Shown: positions 35,645-43,988 of the stretch, piece by piece
Position numbering within the stretch: position 1 is the first letter of the stretch
Layout: the number at the start of each line of letters is the position of its first letter
NCBI RefSeq assembly: GCF_017432245.1
Contig: NZ_JAFRJO010000098.1
Span: forward strand, 1-55,461
Direction of reading: 5' to 3'
DNA length: 55,461 bases
DNA from: Methanobrevibacter sp.
Lineage (GTDB): Archaea; Methanobacteriota; Methanobacteria; Methanobacteriales; Methanobacteriaceae
Translations under genes and position numbers: made by a program
Notes under the pieces: generated by a model
What the model was told of the DNA's origin: nothing
The model's database searches: none
What the model saw: only the letters and a program-made list of their open reading frames with translations

Positions 35645-36235
35645 ATGGCTAAATTCTGTCCAGAATGTGGTTTCGAACAACACAGTGACAATAATCGTTA
35701 TTGTTCCAATTGCGGTTTTGACTTTTCTAAATTGGAAAGCAACGTCAAATCAGAAGATTCTGACAATTCTAGTATAGTTGTCCCTATTAGTTCAGATGAT
35801 AGTAGTGTATCCAAAGCTAAAGGTTCTGTTTCCAGTACATCTGCAAGCACTGAAAGTTCTTCCAGTACAAGTACAAAAAGTCCTGCTAGTTCTAGTTCTA
35901 AAACTACTGTTGCTTCTTCTGGTTCTAGTGCAAAGACTGCAAAAACCAATAGGTCCAATTCATCAAATAACGATTTTTTATCTAATTTAACATTCAATAA
36001 ATGCTTTTTAGCATTTGCTTTACTTTTAATTATACTGGCCCTTATAGGTATGATAAGTCAAGCAACTCAAAGTGAACCTTACTCTGATGATGGTTTGACT
36101 TCATTTATGGAAAGTTCAAGCAGTTATGGTTTTTCTGATTTTATTGAAGATTCCAATAATTATTACGATGACTCTGATTCCGATTATTTAAGTTATGGTG
36201 GCAGTGATGGCTTCACTGACTTTTTTGAAAATTGA
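35645..36235 (+). CDS. Zinc-ribbon membrane protein
   Basis: 196 residues. The N-terminal zinc ribbon MAKFCPECGFEQ and YCSNCGFDF (CxxC-14x-CxxC) is followed by an 80-residue Ser/Thr/Lys-rich linker, one TM at about 118-138 (CFLAFALLLIILALIGMISQ) and an acidic, Ser/Tyr-rich tail outside. Such zinc-ribbon TM proteins are common and mostly unexplained in Methanobacteriales. RBS AAGGGGGATAAT. It is 24 bases after the previous gene, so probably co-transcribed. The Ser repeat DNA is low complexity and likely variable. Confidence 0.85.
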   Translation: MAKFCPECGFEQHSDNNRYCSNCGFDFSKLESNVKSEDSDNSSIVVPISSDDSSVSKAKGSVSSTSASTESSSSTSTKSPASSSSKTTVASSGSSAKTAKTNRSNSSNNDFLSNLTFNKCFLAFALLLIILALIGMISQATQSEPYSDDGLTSFMESSSSYGFSDFIEDSNNYYDDSDSDYLSYGGSDGFTDFFEN

Positions 36236-36277
36236 AATTCAATTACTTTTTTTATTAAATTATTCATGGTGTAAATA

Positions 36278-36961
36278 ATGAAATCTGCTGTTTTGTTTTC
36301 AGGTGGAAAAGATAGTGTAATGGCTTTAAATTATGCTATAAACAATGGAGATGATGTTAAGTATCTTCTTTCAATCAAGTCTCAAAATGATGAGTCCTAT
36401 ATGTTTCACGTTCCAAATATTCATTTGACTGATTTGCAGGCAGAAGCTATTGGCATCCCTATCATAGAAGTGAAAACCGCAGGTGTAAAGGAAGAGGAGC
36501 TTGAAGACTTAAAAGAGGGATTTAAGCAATTGAAAAACCTTGGAGTTGAAGCCATCTACACAGGTGCATTGTTTTCCACTTATCAAAAATCCAGAATAGA
36601 AAGATTAGCAGATGAACTTGGTATTGAAGCCATTTCACCATATTGGCATGCAGATCCAAAGGAATATATGAATTTGGTGATTGATTCTGGATTTAAGGTT
36701 ATAATCAGTGGTGTTTTTGCTGATGGGCTTGATGAATTATGGTTAGGCAGACTCATTGACTATGAGGCATTGGCAGAACTTGAAAAAATCAGTGAAAAGA
36801 CTTATCTGCATCTTGCATTTGAAGGTGGAGAGGCTGAAACATTAGTAATTGATGGACCTATCTTTAAAAAAAGAATTGAAATATTGGATGCAGATATAGA
36901 TTGGCATCATGATAATGGTACATATAATATAACAAATGCACAATTGGTTGATAAGGAATGA
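36278..36961 (+). CDS. dph6: Diphthine--ammonia ligase family ATP pyrophosphatase (Dph6/TIGR00289-like)
   Basis: A PP-loop enzyme, probably the last step of diphthamide synthesis on elongation factor 2. The start MKSAVLFSGGKDSVMALNYA is the PP-loop; IYTGALFSTYQKSRIERLADELG and FEGGEAETLVIDGPIFKKRI are family hallmarks. The 227-residue length is normal. RBS GGTGTAAATA. The last five codons and the stop have been duplicated immediately downstream (listed as a repeat) without changing the protein. TIGR00289-type paralogues of unproven function remain an alternative. Confidence 0.85.
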   Translation: MKSAVLFSGGKDSVMALNYAINNGDDVKYLLSIKSQNDESYMFHVPNIHLTDLQAEAIGIPIIEVKTAGVKEEELEDLKEGFKQLKNLGVEAIYTGALFSTYQKSRIERLADELGIEAISPYWHADPKEYMNLVIDSGFKVIISGVFADGLDELWLGRLIDYEALAELEKISEKTYLHLAFEGGEAETLVIDGPIFKKRIEILDADIDWHHDNGTYNITNAQLVDKE

Positions 36962-37038
36962 TTTCAGTTATTGTAAAGCATTAATAAAAATTGGTTGATA
37001 AAGATTGATTTCAGTTTATTGAAAAGCATTAATAAAAA
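36944..37038. repeat. 47-48 bp tandem duplication spanning the dph6-like stop codon
   Basis: Copies at 36944-36990 and 36991-37038 share TTGGTTGATAA, TGATTTCAGT and AAGCATTAATAAAAA; a third partial copy begins at 37039. The first copy contains the last codons and the TGA. The second still encodes the same LVDK-D-stop tail but is downstream of the stop. Confidence 0.85.
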
Positions 37039-37114
37039 TTGATTGATATGAATAATTGCAAATATTTATATATAAGAATGATTATCTATATGTATAGCTA
37101 ATGGGGGTGTAAGT

Positions 37115-37714
37115 ATAGCAAAAGGTTTTAAAAAAAGTATTTTCACTATTTCACTTGTTTTAATGATTCTTTTATCATCAGTGATAATTATGGATTCAAT
37201 TTCTGCTGAAGAGAATGTTCCAAAGGGCTTTGAAACTTATTATATGAGAGGATATGGATTTAATGTCCCTAGTTCATATAAACTGATTAATGAAGGATGG
37301 GATGAAATTAATCATTTGAATTACATGAACTTTCAAAAAGGAAAAAATTATGTAAACATCAGTTTGGAAAGACATTCTACAAGCTTTAATAAGAACATAA
37401 TGGATGGATTCGCTTACTTTAAACTGAATGATTTAAAATTGCATAAGACTTCAATTTCTGGAATCACTGGATTTTACAATAAAAGGAATAAAGTAAAGAC
37501 ATTTGTTTTTGCATCCGAAGATGATATGATTTATTTGCACATAAGGGGGCCAAGAGTATCTCATGTGGTTTCATCCATCACTCAAAGGGATTATAAGCCA
37601 TACCACAGCAATGAATATGATTTCGATGATGATGCATATTATGAATCAGATGCTTATGATGACTCTTTTGATGATTCCTTTGATGATGCGTCATATTATA
37701 ATTACAGATGGTAA
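37115..37714 (+). CDS. Secreted or surface protein, apparent AUA start
   Basis: Unrecognised; about 199 residues. The frame upstream of the first ATG (37163) encodes a proper signal peptide: AKGFKKSIFTISLVLMILL, with a basic n-region and an SISA cleavage site. The only start-like codon in front of it is ATA at 37115, 5 bases after GGGGGTG. ATG 37163 would leave a signal without positive charges and without an RBS. The mature part has GYGFNVPSSYKLINEGW, similar in tone to the secreted protein at 39789, and ends in an Asp/Ser/Tyr-rich tail (DDSFDDSFDDAS). Function unknown. Confidence 0.7.
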   Translation: MAKGFKKSIFTISLVLMILLSSVIIMDSISAEENVPKGFETYYMRGYGFNVPSSYKLINEGWDEINHLNYMNFQKGKNYVNISLERHSTSFNKNIMDGFAYFKLNDLKLHKTSISGITGFYNKRNKVKTFVFASEDDMIYLHIRGPRVSHVVSSITQRDYKPYHSNEYDFDDDAYYESDAYDDSFDDSFDDASYYNYRW

Positions 37715-37765
37715 AATCATTTTTTCATCCATATTTTTTAAAATAAGCTTTAAATTTTTTATTTT

Positions 37766-38347
37766 TTAAAAAACAATCTTATAATCTATTTTATTCTTTT
37801 CTCTCTTTAGAGAATCCATTTTAACAAGGTCAAAGATTAACTTATCTTCGGTTAAGCTTTCCCACATTTTATATATCTTTTTTAGGAAATCCTCATTCAA
37901 ATCCATTTTTTCAGCTATGATTGGGCATTGGTATGTCATGTCATCCACATCATAGATCAAATGCAAGTTGTTGTTCTTATCGAAATGCGGGCTTAAAGGG
38001 AAAGATCTGCATTGAATTGGCCTTAATCGTCTATTGCAGTGTGGCGGATTGGTGCATTTTATATAATAGACCTCCCCATCCCAAGAATCTGGATATTCAA
38101 TCTCATCAGTTGTTTCATAAAACATTTCAAACCAATCAGACTCATTTTCAAGCATCTCCTCTTCACCAGGAAGCAAATACAAAACCATTTCTTCCATCAC
38201 ATCATTTCTTTCACCATTTTCAACAGTGCAGCAAATGGAATTGCATAATTCTCCGCAATTGAACTTGCCTAATGGAGATGCATTATTGGTCATATTATAT
38301 ATTTTCATATAATCCTTTTTTCTTATTGAGCATTTCATTTTTTTCAC
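37766..38347 (-). CDS. YkgJ-like cysteine cluster protein
   Basis: 193 residues with the Cys-rich signature of the YkgJ/UPF0153 group: CGELCNSICC near the N-terminus, then CTNPPHCNRRLRPIQCRSFPL and a final YQCPI. These proteins are thought to hold a Zn or Fe-S site; function is unknown. It converges with the 37115 gene, with 51 bases between stops. The start at 38347 gives a basic leader MKKMKCSIRKKDYMK, whose extra Cys is outside the signature; ATG 38338 or 38308 are alternatives. No clear RBS. Confidence 0.82.
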   Translation of the reverse strand: MKKMKCSIRKKDYMKIYNMTNNASPLGKFNCGELCNSICCTVENGERNDVMEEMVLYLLPGEEEMLENESDWFEMFYETTDEIEYPDSWDGEVYYIKCTNPPHCNRRLRPIQCRSFPLSPHFDKNNNLHLIYDVDDMTYQCPIIAEKMDLNEDFLKKIYKMWESLTEDKLIFDLVKMDSLKREKNKIDYKIVF

Positions 38348-38509
38348 ATTATAAATTTTATTTTAGAAAATATTTTGTACTTTTTCAAGTAATATTTATG
38401 TGTCTTTTTCTTAAAAACTTATTGATTAAAAGAATAATTTGCTAAATCATTCTTTTTTTTAAAAAATCATTTTTAAATCATTTTTTTATCAAATCTATGC
38501 ACTAAAGAC

Positions 38510-38592
38510 TTTACATAAATTTTTGATTTTTTACAAAAAATAGCCATTTACCTTATAAAACTTTCGATTATGTAAAAAATAGATTACATTTA
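38510..38592. promoter_or_regulatory. Nested dyads and TATA box upstream of the DUF1002 gene
   Basis: TTTACATAA (38510-38518) mirrors TTATGTAAA (38568-38576), and TTTTTTACA (38527-38535) mirrors TGTAAAAAA (38571-38579). A TATA-like TTTATATAC follows at about 38590. The recurring TTTACA half-site suggests a regulator site; A/T bias could also produce it. Confidence 0.35.
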
Positions 38593-38640
38593 TATACTAG
38601 TTTAACAAAATAAGATTATGAATTTATAAGAGGTGATAAA

Positions 38641-39522
38641 ATGCATAAAAGAATTCTAGCTATATGCCTTGCCATATTTTTGGCATTTGCTGTTATTCCA
38701 ACTGGATTTGCAGACAATTCAGATCAAGTTGTAATAACCTATGGTGAAACTGCATATATGAATCAGCAATACAAATCAATTGTTGACAATTATTTTGCAA
38801 GCAAAACTAATGTAGATTTAAATGATGTAGAATCAAAAGTGATCACTGCTGGAGATGTAAACAAGATTTCCGGTGGTTTTTCAGGAAAATATTACAATTC
38901 AAACCAAATTTTCTCATCCGCTCTTCTTGACTTGAACCAAAATGGGGAAATTACCGTAGAGGTGGATGATTCAATTACCACTATCACTCCTGAAATGTAC
39001 ATGTCAGCACTTAAGTCTGCAGGTATTCAAGGAGGACATGTCTATGTGACTAGTCCAGTAAGCGCTACTGGCGAATCTGCTCTTGCAGGTATTATGGATT
39101 GTTATGAGGAAGCTACTGATGTGGAAATTCCGGATAATGTAAAAGAGGCAGCAAATCAAGAGATTGCAACTCAAGCAGAAATCCTAAACAATTCAAATGT
39201 CAGTGCAGATGACTTATCCAAACTAGTGGATGATGTTAAGGAAAAGGTTAATGAGGAAAACATTACAGATCATGCAACCATTGTAAACATTATCAATGAT
39301 TACAGTACAACTTACAATATCAACATTTCTGATAATGATATAGAAAACCTCGCAAATACCATTGAACAAGTGCAATCCGTTCAAGATGATGCTAATGCAT
39401 ACAAAGAGCAAATAAGCGATTTTGTAGACAGTTCATCTTCTGGAAATGGATTTTCCCTGGATGGATTTTCCTTAGATGGTTTGTTCAATAGCATTTTAAG
39501 CATTTTTAATTTTAGTATTTAA
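38641..39522 (+). CDS. Secreted DUF1002-family protein
   Basis: 293 residues. The signal peptide is MHKRILAICLAIFLAFAVIP with cleavage near GFA-D. VVITYGETAYMNQQYKSIVDNYF and the central ISGGFSGKYYNSNQIFSSALL with SPVSATGESALAGIMDCYEEAT match the DUF1002 family known from Firmicutes (YpuA) and Methanobrevibacter. It ends in a hydrophobic, Phe/Leu-rich repeat (GFSLDGFSLDGLFNSILSIF) that could pack on a membrane or partner. RBS GAGGTGATAAA. Function unknown; exchange with gut Firmicutes is plausible given the distribution. Confidence 0.85.
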   Translation: MHKRILAICLAIFLAFAVIPTGFADNSDQVVITYGETAYMNQQYKSIVDNYFASKTNVDLNDVESKVITAGDVNKISGGFSGKYYNSNQIFSSALLDLNQNGEITVEVDDSITTITPEMYMSALKSAGIQGGHVYVTSPVSATGESALAGIMDCYEEATDVEIPDNVKEAANQEIATQAEILNNSNVSADDLSKLVDDVKEKVNEENITDHATIVNIINDYSTTYNINISDNDIENLANTIEQVQSVQDDANAYKEQISDFVDSSSSGNGFSLDGFSLDGLFNSILSIFNFSI

Positions 39523-39527
39523 AGTAA

Positions 39528-39567
39528 TTTAGTGGTCTAAATCACTAAAATTATTTTTCTTTTTTTC
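39528..39567 (+). terminator. Terminator after the DUF1002 gene
   Basis: TTTAGTG (39528-39534) pairs with CACTAAA (39543-39549) around an 8-base loop, extended by A-T pairs, then T-rich DNA. Confidence 0.6.
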
Positions 39568-39788
39568 TTTTTTTATTTTAAATTAATATATTATTTAATA
39601 ATTATTTTTCTTTTTGTTTAAATTTCATAAAATTTTCATTTTTTATTTTACAATCTTGCAATTTTTATAGAAAATCTAAAAAAATATCAAAAATTATTTA
39701 TTGCTAATTTTATAAACTATTATTAATTAATTTAAATAATCTAATAAGTCTATGATTTATTATTTTATTAAATTAAGGAGGAATGAAA

Positions 39789-40316
39789 ATGAGATTTAAT
39801 AGGATTGCAATTATAGCTATTTTGGCAATTTTAACTGTTGTTTTAGCAGGTTCTGCATCTGCATTTGATTTAGGTTTCTTAACTGGTGGTGACAGTGAAC
39901 CTCAACAAATAACTGTAGGTGGTATTGACTTCAATATTCCTGCTGGTTTTACTGAAAACGAAGATTACAAGATGGAAAATGAAAAAAGTAGCTCCACCAC
40001 TGGAGTTGACTATTACATGTCTGCTGCTGGTTATGAAGATGCTTCAAAACAAAATGCAATTTATGTTTTAGTAGGAGATTATGGAAATTATAATGTAACT
40101 GATCAAATAATCGAATATGTTTTAGATGATATGGACTATGAAAAGAAAACCATTAATGGTAAAGATGGATATTTAGTTCAACAAAGCAGTTCCGACAGTT
40201 CCGCCTTAATGGCAACAGAACAACCTGTGTACATGTTCGTTTATGAAGAAAATGGGGATATTGTATTCATTGGTGCAACTGATGAATCCTATTTAGGTGA
40301 TGTTATAATCGAATAG
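39789..40316 (+). CDS. Small secreted protein of unknown function
   Basis: 175 residues. The signal peptide is MRFNRIAIIAILAILTVVLA with cleavage near SASA-F. The mature part starts with an acidic linker, then ITVGGIDFNIPAGFTENEDYK, MSAAGYEDASKQNAIYVLVGDYG and VDEIYTLDD-like acidic helices. This beta-sandwich-like layout is frequent in small Methanobrevibacter surface proteins. ATG 39789 is preferred to 39783 because AAGGAGG then has 7-base spacing. No anchor. The stop codon begins TAGATTAATCTA, a short palindrome before a T-rich tract. Confidence 0.8.
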   Translation: MRFNRIAIIAILAILTVVLAGSASAFDLGFLTGGDSEPQQITVGGIDFNIPAGFTENEDYKMENEKSSSTTGVDYYMSAAGYEDASKQNAIYVLVGDYGNYNVTDQIIEYVLDDMDYEKKTINGKDGYLVQQSSSDSSALMATEQPVYMFVYEENGDIVFIGATDESYLGDVIIE

Positions 40317-40676
40317 ATTAATCTACCTTTTCTTTTTTAATTTTATTTTTTTACTTTTTTACTTTTTTACTTTCTTTACTTATTTTTTGCTTATTTTTTT
40401 ATTAATTTACTCTTTTTTATCAAAATTTTTAAGTATATTTTATTTTAATTATTTTCTCTTCTTCCAATCCAATAATTTTATAAAACTTTATAATGTATTA
40501 TCAATATATAATTACTTAATTGAGTTATATATGATATCAATTCTTTAGAAAAAATTGGATTGAAAATACAATTAATTAAAATAAAATAATGTTTAATAAT
40601 TTTAATAGTAATCATTTTAAAATACATTTTAAATAATCATATAATCATTTATTTTAATTGTCTGTGAGATGTTACA
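40317..40676. other. 360-bp spacer before tmk
   Basis: Begins with a T-rich tract containing three TTTTTTACT units (about 40345-40375), the probable 3' end of the secreted protein gene. It continues as AT-rich promoter DNA with TATA-like ACTTTATAAT near 40482-40496. No ORF or hairpin supported. Confidence 0.55.
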
Positions 40677-41273
40677 ATGAAGAGGTTTATTGCTATAGAT
40701 GGGCTTGATGGTTCTGGTAAAGATACGCAAGCTAGACTCATTAAAGAGAAATATGAAAAGGAAGGAACTGTCGTCATTCGTTCTCATCCAACATCAGACA
40801 ACTTTTTTGGTCGTAACTCTAAGGCAGCTCTCGAAAGGGGTGGAAAGCTTAATAAGATAATAGCTACCTTATGTTACGGGGCTGATGCAATCAGATCTGT
40901 TATAAAATATTATGGGAAGGCAGATACAGTTATTTTTGTAAGGTATACATTGGCTGTTTCATACTTGAACAAGGCAATTTCCGTACCTGTCTACAAGCTT
41001 GTTTGCTTTGCGCTTCCTGTTTCTGAATATTTCTTCTATTTGGATGTTTCTCCTGAAAAGCTAGTGGAACGTGTACAGAAGAGAAATGAAAAGGAAGAGA
41101 TGTTTGAAAATTATGAGGCATTTGTTAAAGTAAGGCAAAAGGCAGAGCCGGTCTTATACAATTGGCATGTGATTCCAGCAGATGATTCTCCAGAGGAAAT
41201 ATTTGCAAAAATAGAGACTATTTTAGATGAATTGGATTCAAAGCTATTGAATGAACCAAAAAAATTAGAATAA
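40677..41273 (+). CDS. tmk: Thymidylate kinase
   Basis: Phosphorylates dTMP to dTDP. The 198-residue protein has P-loop GLDGSGKDT (9-17) and a later YLDVSPEKLVERVQKRNEKEEMFE segment containing the lid arginines. The DRY-type motif is replaced by VRYTLAVSYL, so the dTMP-binding region is diverged from standard Tmk. A thymidylate-kinase-like nucleotide kinase of other specificity is therefore possible. The RBS GTGAGATG is weak. It converges with the UPF0200 gene. Confidence 0.8.
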   Translation: MKRFIAIDGLDGSGKDTQARLIKEKYEKEGTVVIRSHPTSDNFFGRNSKAALERGGKLNKIIATLCYGADAIRSVIKYYGKADTVIFVRYTLAVSYLNKAISVPVYKLVCFALPVSEYFFYLDVSPEKLVERVQKRNEKEEMFENYEAFVKVRQKAEPVLYNWHVIPADDSPEEIFAKIETILDELDSKLLNEPKKLE

Positions 41274-41303
41274 TTGCATACTCTTTTTTTAAAATAAGTT
41301 TAA

Positions 41304-41347
41304 ATAGATAAAAAATGATAAAAATAGATAAAAATAGATAAAAATAG
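41304..41347. repeat. TAGATAAAAA tandem repeat between convergent genes
   Basis: Four imperfect 10-base units (TAGATAAAAA/ATGATAAAAA) lie between the convergent tmk and UPF0200 genes. Read on the minus strand this is CTATTTTTATC, the same core as the repeat after mdh, placing T-rich 3' signals for the minus-strand gene. Confidence 0.75.
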
Positions 41348-41396
41348 TCAATAAATAATTAATAAAATTAAAAATAAAAAAAGTAATAAAATGGAT

Positions 41397-41939
41397 TTAA
41401 TCCATTTCTTTTTCTATAAATTCAGCAACTTTTTGTTTGAATTCTTCAAGAGAGCATTCATTTTCGATTAAATAATCGGTAGTTGATACAACATTACCTA
41501 TACCGAAACCTAATTCTCTGTTTTCTCTTACCATAAACTCATCAAAATCAGTTGTATCGTCTTCTCTTCCTCTTAAAGAAATTCTTTTGAATCTGGTTTG
41601 AGGACTTGCATAAATGGAAACAGAAATGAAATCGTCAAAGTTTTCTTTAAAAAGTTCAATTTCATATGGGCTTCTTATTCCATCAATCAAAACTGTTTTA
41701 ATATTCTTGTCTTCTTCAAAAAGATCTTTTATTTTTTGTACAGTTAATTCAGCCACAATATATTGTCCAAATTCTTCTCTTAAAGTTCTGGCAGTTGTAC
41801 CTGTATCTTCCCCTCTTTCTGCAGCCTTTTCTCTAATTATGTCACCCATACTAACTACGAGTGCACCTTTTTCCATTGCAGTGTCGAAAAAAATACTTTT
41901 TCCAGATCCTTGCAAACCAGTTACTCCTATTACTTTCAT
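41397..41939 (-). CDS. UPF0200 nucleotide kinase-like protein
   Basis: 180 residues with P-loop GLQGSGKS (8-15) and the family block MGDIIREKAAERGEDTGTTARTLREEFGQYIVAEL. These archaeal proteins resemble dephospho-CoA or adenylate kinases; the substrate is unproven. The phosphopantothenate synthetase gene directly upstream on the same strand makes a CoA link attractive, but that is inference. The RBS is weak. Full length for the family. Confidence 0.88.
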   Translation of the reverse strand: MKVIGVTGLQGSGKSIFFDTAMEKGALVVSMGDIIREKAAERGEDTGTTARTLREEFGQYIVAELTVQKIKDLFEEDKNIKTVLIDGIRSPYEIELFKENFDDFISVSIYASPQTRFKRISLRGREDDTTDFDEFMVRENRELGFGIGNVVSTTDYLIENECSLEEFKQKVAEFIEKEMD

Positions 41940-42053
41940 TCTATCCCATTTGATTTTATTTTTTCAATTGTTTTTAAATATCAGTTTTAGAAAAATATAT
42001 CTTTATTTTTAATTATTATTAAGTTTATCTTAAAAATTAAAGTTATTCTAAGA

Positions 42054-42800
42054 TTATTTCAATTTAATCGCAGCCAATGAATCCTTTAGGTTTTGTTCGT
42101 TGGAGAAATTATTAACGATATTCTCTAAAAATTCCTTGTCATCTGCTTTTCCAGATGCCTTGAATTCCTTAGCTATTTCAGTCATTAAAGGAACAGCTCT
42201 TACAACATTGTCTACAATTGATATGGTGGACATCTTAGCAGTCCTTGAGAGAGGATTCAAGTCAATGCATATGATCTTCTTGCCATTTTGAACCAAAACC
42301 TCTGCCCTGTCACCATCTTCAAGAGGAACAAGCATGACATCAGCGATATAGCTTCCTTCCTTGCTTGCTGTTGCTCTTGGACTGTTAAGATTATCAATAT
42401 AAGCCAATTCCTCATCATTTGTACCTAGAATGTCTTCCCAACCTTTTTCCTTAAACATTCTTGTAATGATTTCAACACGTTCAGGAGTTCTATAAAACAG
42501 ATTGATTTCTATTTTTGAATCAGTTGCCTTAGCAAGTTCTATGATTTCATCAATAGCCAGTGCAGTTGTATTTCCATTCACTGACAAGACAGGATTTTCA
42601 GCAAGCAATATTGTAGCAACAGCAGCTTCACATGCCTTTTTAGCAGTTTCAGTTGTTTTCTCTCCAATCAAGTAATCGAATGTTTCCCCTCTTCCATGGG
42701 CAATCATGCCGGAATCTGCCAAATAACCTTCCTTAAAGGCATTTTTCACTTTATCTCTTAATAATAATGATTTATAACGTGGATGAGTTTTAGGTATCAT
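42054..42800 (-). CDS. 4-phosphopantoate--beta-alanine ligase (archaeal phosphopantothenate synthetase)
   Basis: Archaeal route to CoA: joins 4-phosphopantoate and beta-alanine with ATP. The 248-residue protein shows family segments [81 protein letters not shown]. It matches the DUF137 family by eye. It is transcribed before the UPF0200 kinase gene. The start ATG at 42800 lacks an obvious RBS, so it may be leaderless. Confidence 0.9.
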   Translation of the reverse strand: MIPKTHPRYKSLLLRDKVKNAFKEGYLADSGMIAHGRGETFDYLIGEKTTETAKKACEAAVATILLAENPVLSVNGNTTALAIDEIIELAKATDSKIEINLFYRTPERVEIITRMFKEKGWEDILGTNDEELAYIDNLNSPRATASKEGSYIADVMLVPLEDGDRAEVLVQNGKKIICIDLNPLSRTAKMSTISIVDNVVRAVPLMTEIAKEFKASGKADDKEFLENIVNNFSNEQNLKDSLAAIKLK

Positions 42801-42981
42801 GTTTAATATTATAGTTAAATTGATTAATAAAATTATAGTAAATGTATTCCGTAAAGGTGTTTAGTTGTATTATATTTATATGATAAATTATAAACTATAA
42901 TTAATTGTTAATTATTTAATGATTTATTTATTTAATTAAAATTTTTAAGAATTTTTTTACAAATCCTATGGAGAAATATTT

Positions 42982-43476
42982 ATGGATGAAAGAGTTGAAA
43001 ATCCTGAACTTAAGGAAATCATGAAAACAAAACCTGAAGAAATGACTGAAGAGCAATTGGAAGCTTTTGTAGATGCATTTATGGAAGCTACCTTTATCAT
43101 TCCAGCTGAATTGAACTCAGATATTGAAGCTCTTGAAGGAAAAACCGACGAGGAAATAGCTTTGGATGAAGAGATAGACCTAGAAATCATGAGGCTTGAA
43201 GATGAGGATGGAAATGTTCTCTTCCCAATTTACACCGATGATGATGAGCTTGAAAAATTAGCTGAAGAAGAGGATTTCGATATTTTCGGTCTAGTTATTT
43301 CAACTGAAGACCTTGCTATGCTACTCTCTGATATTGAAGATGATGATTTTGATGGAGTTGTGATCAATCCATTCCATGAAAATGCTGTAGAGCTTCCTTT
43401 AGAAGCTATTCTTGAGCTTTATGACTTTGAGGAATGTGATGATCCTGATTGTGATGACCCAACCCATAATCATTAA
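42982..43476 (+). CDS. SseB N-terminal domain-like acidic protein
   Basis: 164 residues, very acidic. The segment GNVLFPIYTDDDELEKLAEEEDFDIFGLVISTEDLAMLLSDIEDDDFDGVVINPFHENAVELPLEAILELYD has the pattern of SseB domains (a P-x-x-T-D motif and xxVINPF). The C-terminus DFEECDDPDCDDPTHNH has two Cys and three His and could bind a metal. The SseB family has no settled function. RBS GGAG, 8-base spacing. Followed after 15 bases by the next gene, probably co-transcribed. Confidence 0.62.
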   Translation: MDERVENPELKEIMKTKPEEMTEEQLEAFVDAFMEATFIIPAELNSDIEALEGKTDEEIALDEEIDLEIMRLEDEDGNVLFPIYTDDDELEKLAEEEDFDIFGLVISTEDLAMLLSDIEDDDFDGVVINPFHENAVELPLEAILELYDFEECDDPDCDDPTHNH

Positions 43477-43491
43477 ATAAACGATAAAGAC

Positions 43492-43959
43492 ATGTTGTTT
43501 AGCAGATTTAGAAGAAAGAACAATGATCTAATGGTTAAGAAGCCGTCTAAAGAAGTCTTAAAAGCCCATAATGATGCTGAAATCATCATCAAGGAGAACA
43601 ATATAGACAGATTCCTTTTGAACATGTTTATGGATAAGAAAGGAATCAATAAGTTCCATACCACTCCTGAGCTTGTAAATGAATTCCTAAATTCAGATTG
43701 GTTCTTAAACCTTGACTTGAAATGTCTTCTTCAAAAAAACGATGAATCAAAAAGAATCCGCACTAATGCTTATTTAACTAAAAAAGAGATAATATTCAAA
43801 GAAAAAGTAGATATAAAAATAAGTTATGACAGTATCATGGATAGTAAAATTGATGGGAAAAAAGTGGATATGATCTGTGATGATGTCTCTTATAGGGTCA
43901 TGTTCACCAATAAGAACTTGGCTGAGCTATTCTTTGATTATATCTCAAGTCAATCTTAA
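43492..43959 (+). CDS. Hypothetical protein with PH-like C-terminal part
   Basis: 155 residues, basic at the N-terminus (MLFSRFRRKNNDLMVKKPSK), no TM or signal peptide. The last 60 residues (AYLTKKEIIFKEKVDIKISY, then MFTNKNLAELFFDYI) look like a bacterial PH-like or SHOCT-associated beta domain. The ATG at 43492 has no strong RBS and may depend on coupling to the SseB-like gene 15 bases upstream. It converges with uvrC. Function unknown. Confidence 0.7.
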   Translation: MLFSRFRRKNNDLMVKKPSKEVLKAHNDAEIIIKENNIDRFLLNMFMDKKGINKFHTTPELVNEFLNSDWFLNLDLKCLLQKNDESKRIRTNAYLTKKEIIFKEKVDIKISYDSIMDSKIDGKKVDMICDDVSYRVMFTNKNLAELFFDYISSQS

Positions 43960-43988
43960 GCTTTCACTATGCAAGTTAAAAATTAGCT

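Noticed and set aside
37563-37769. 68-codon Met/Ile-rich frame overlapping the 37115 gene
   Set aside because: An artefact of the Asp-codon-rich 3' end read in another frame; no RBS.
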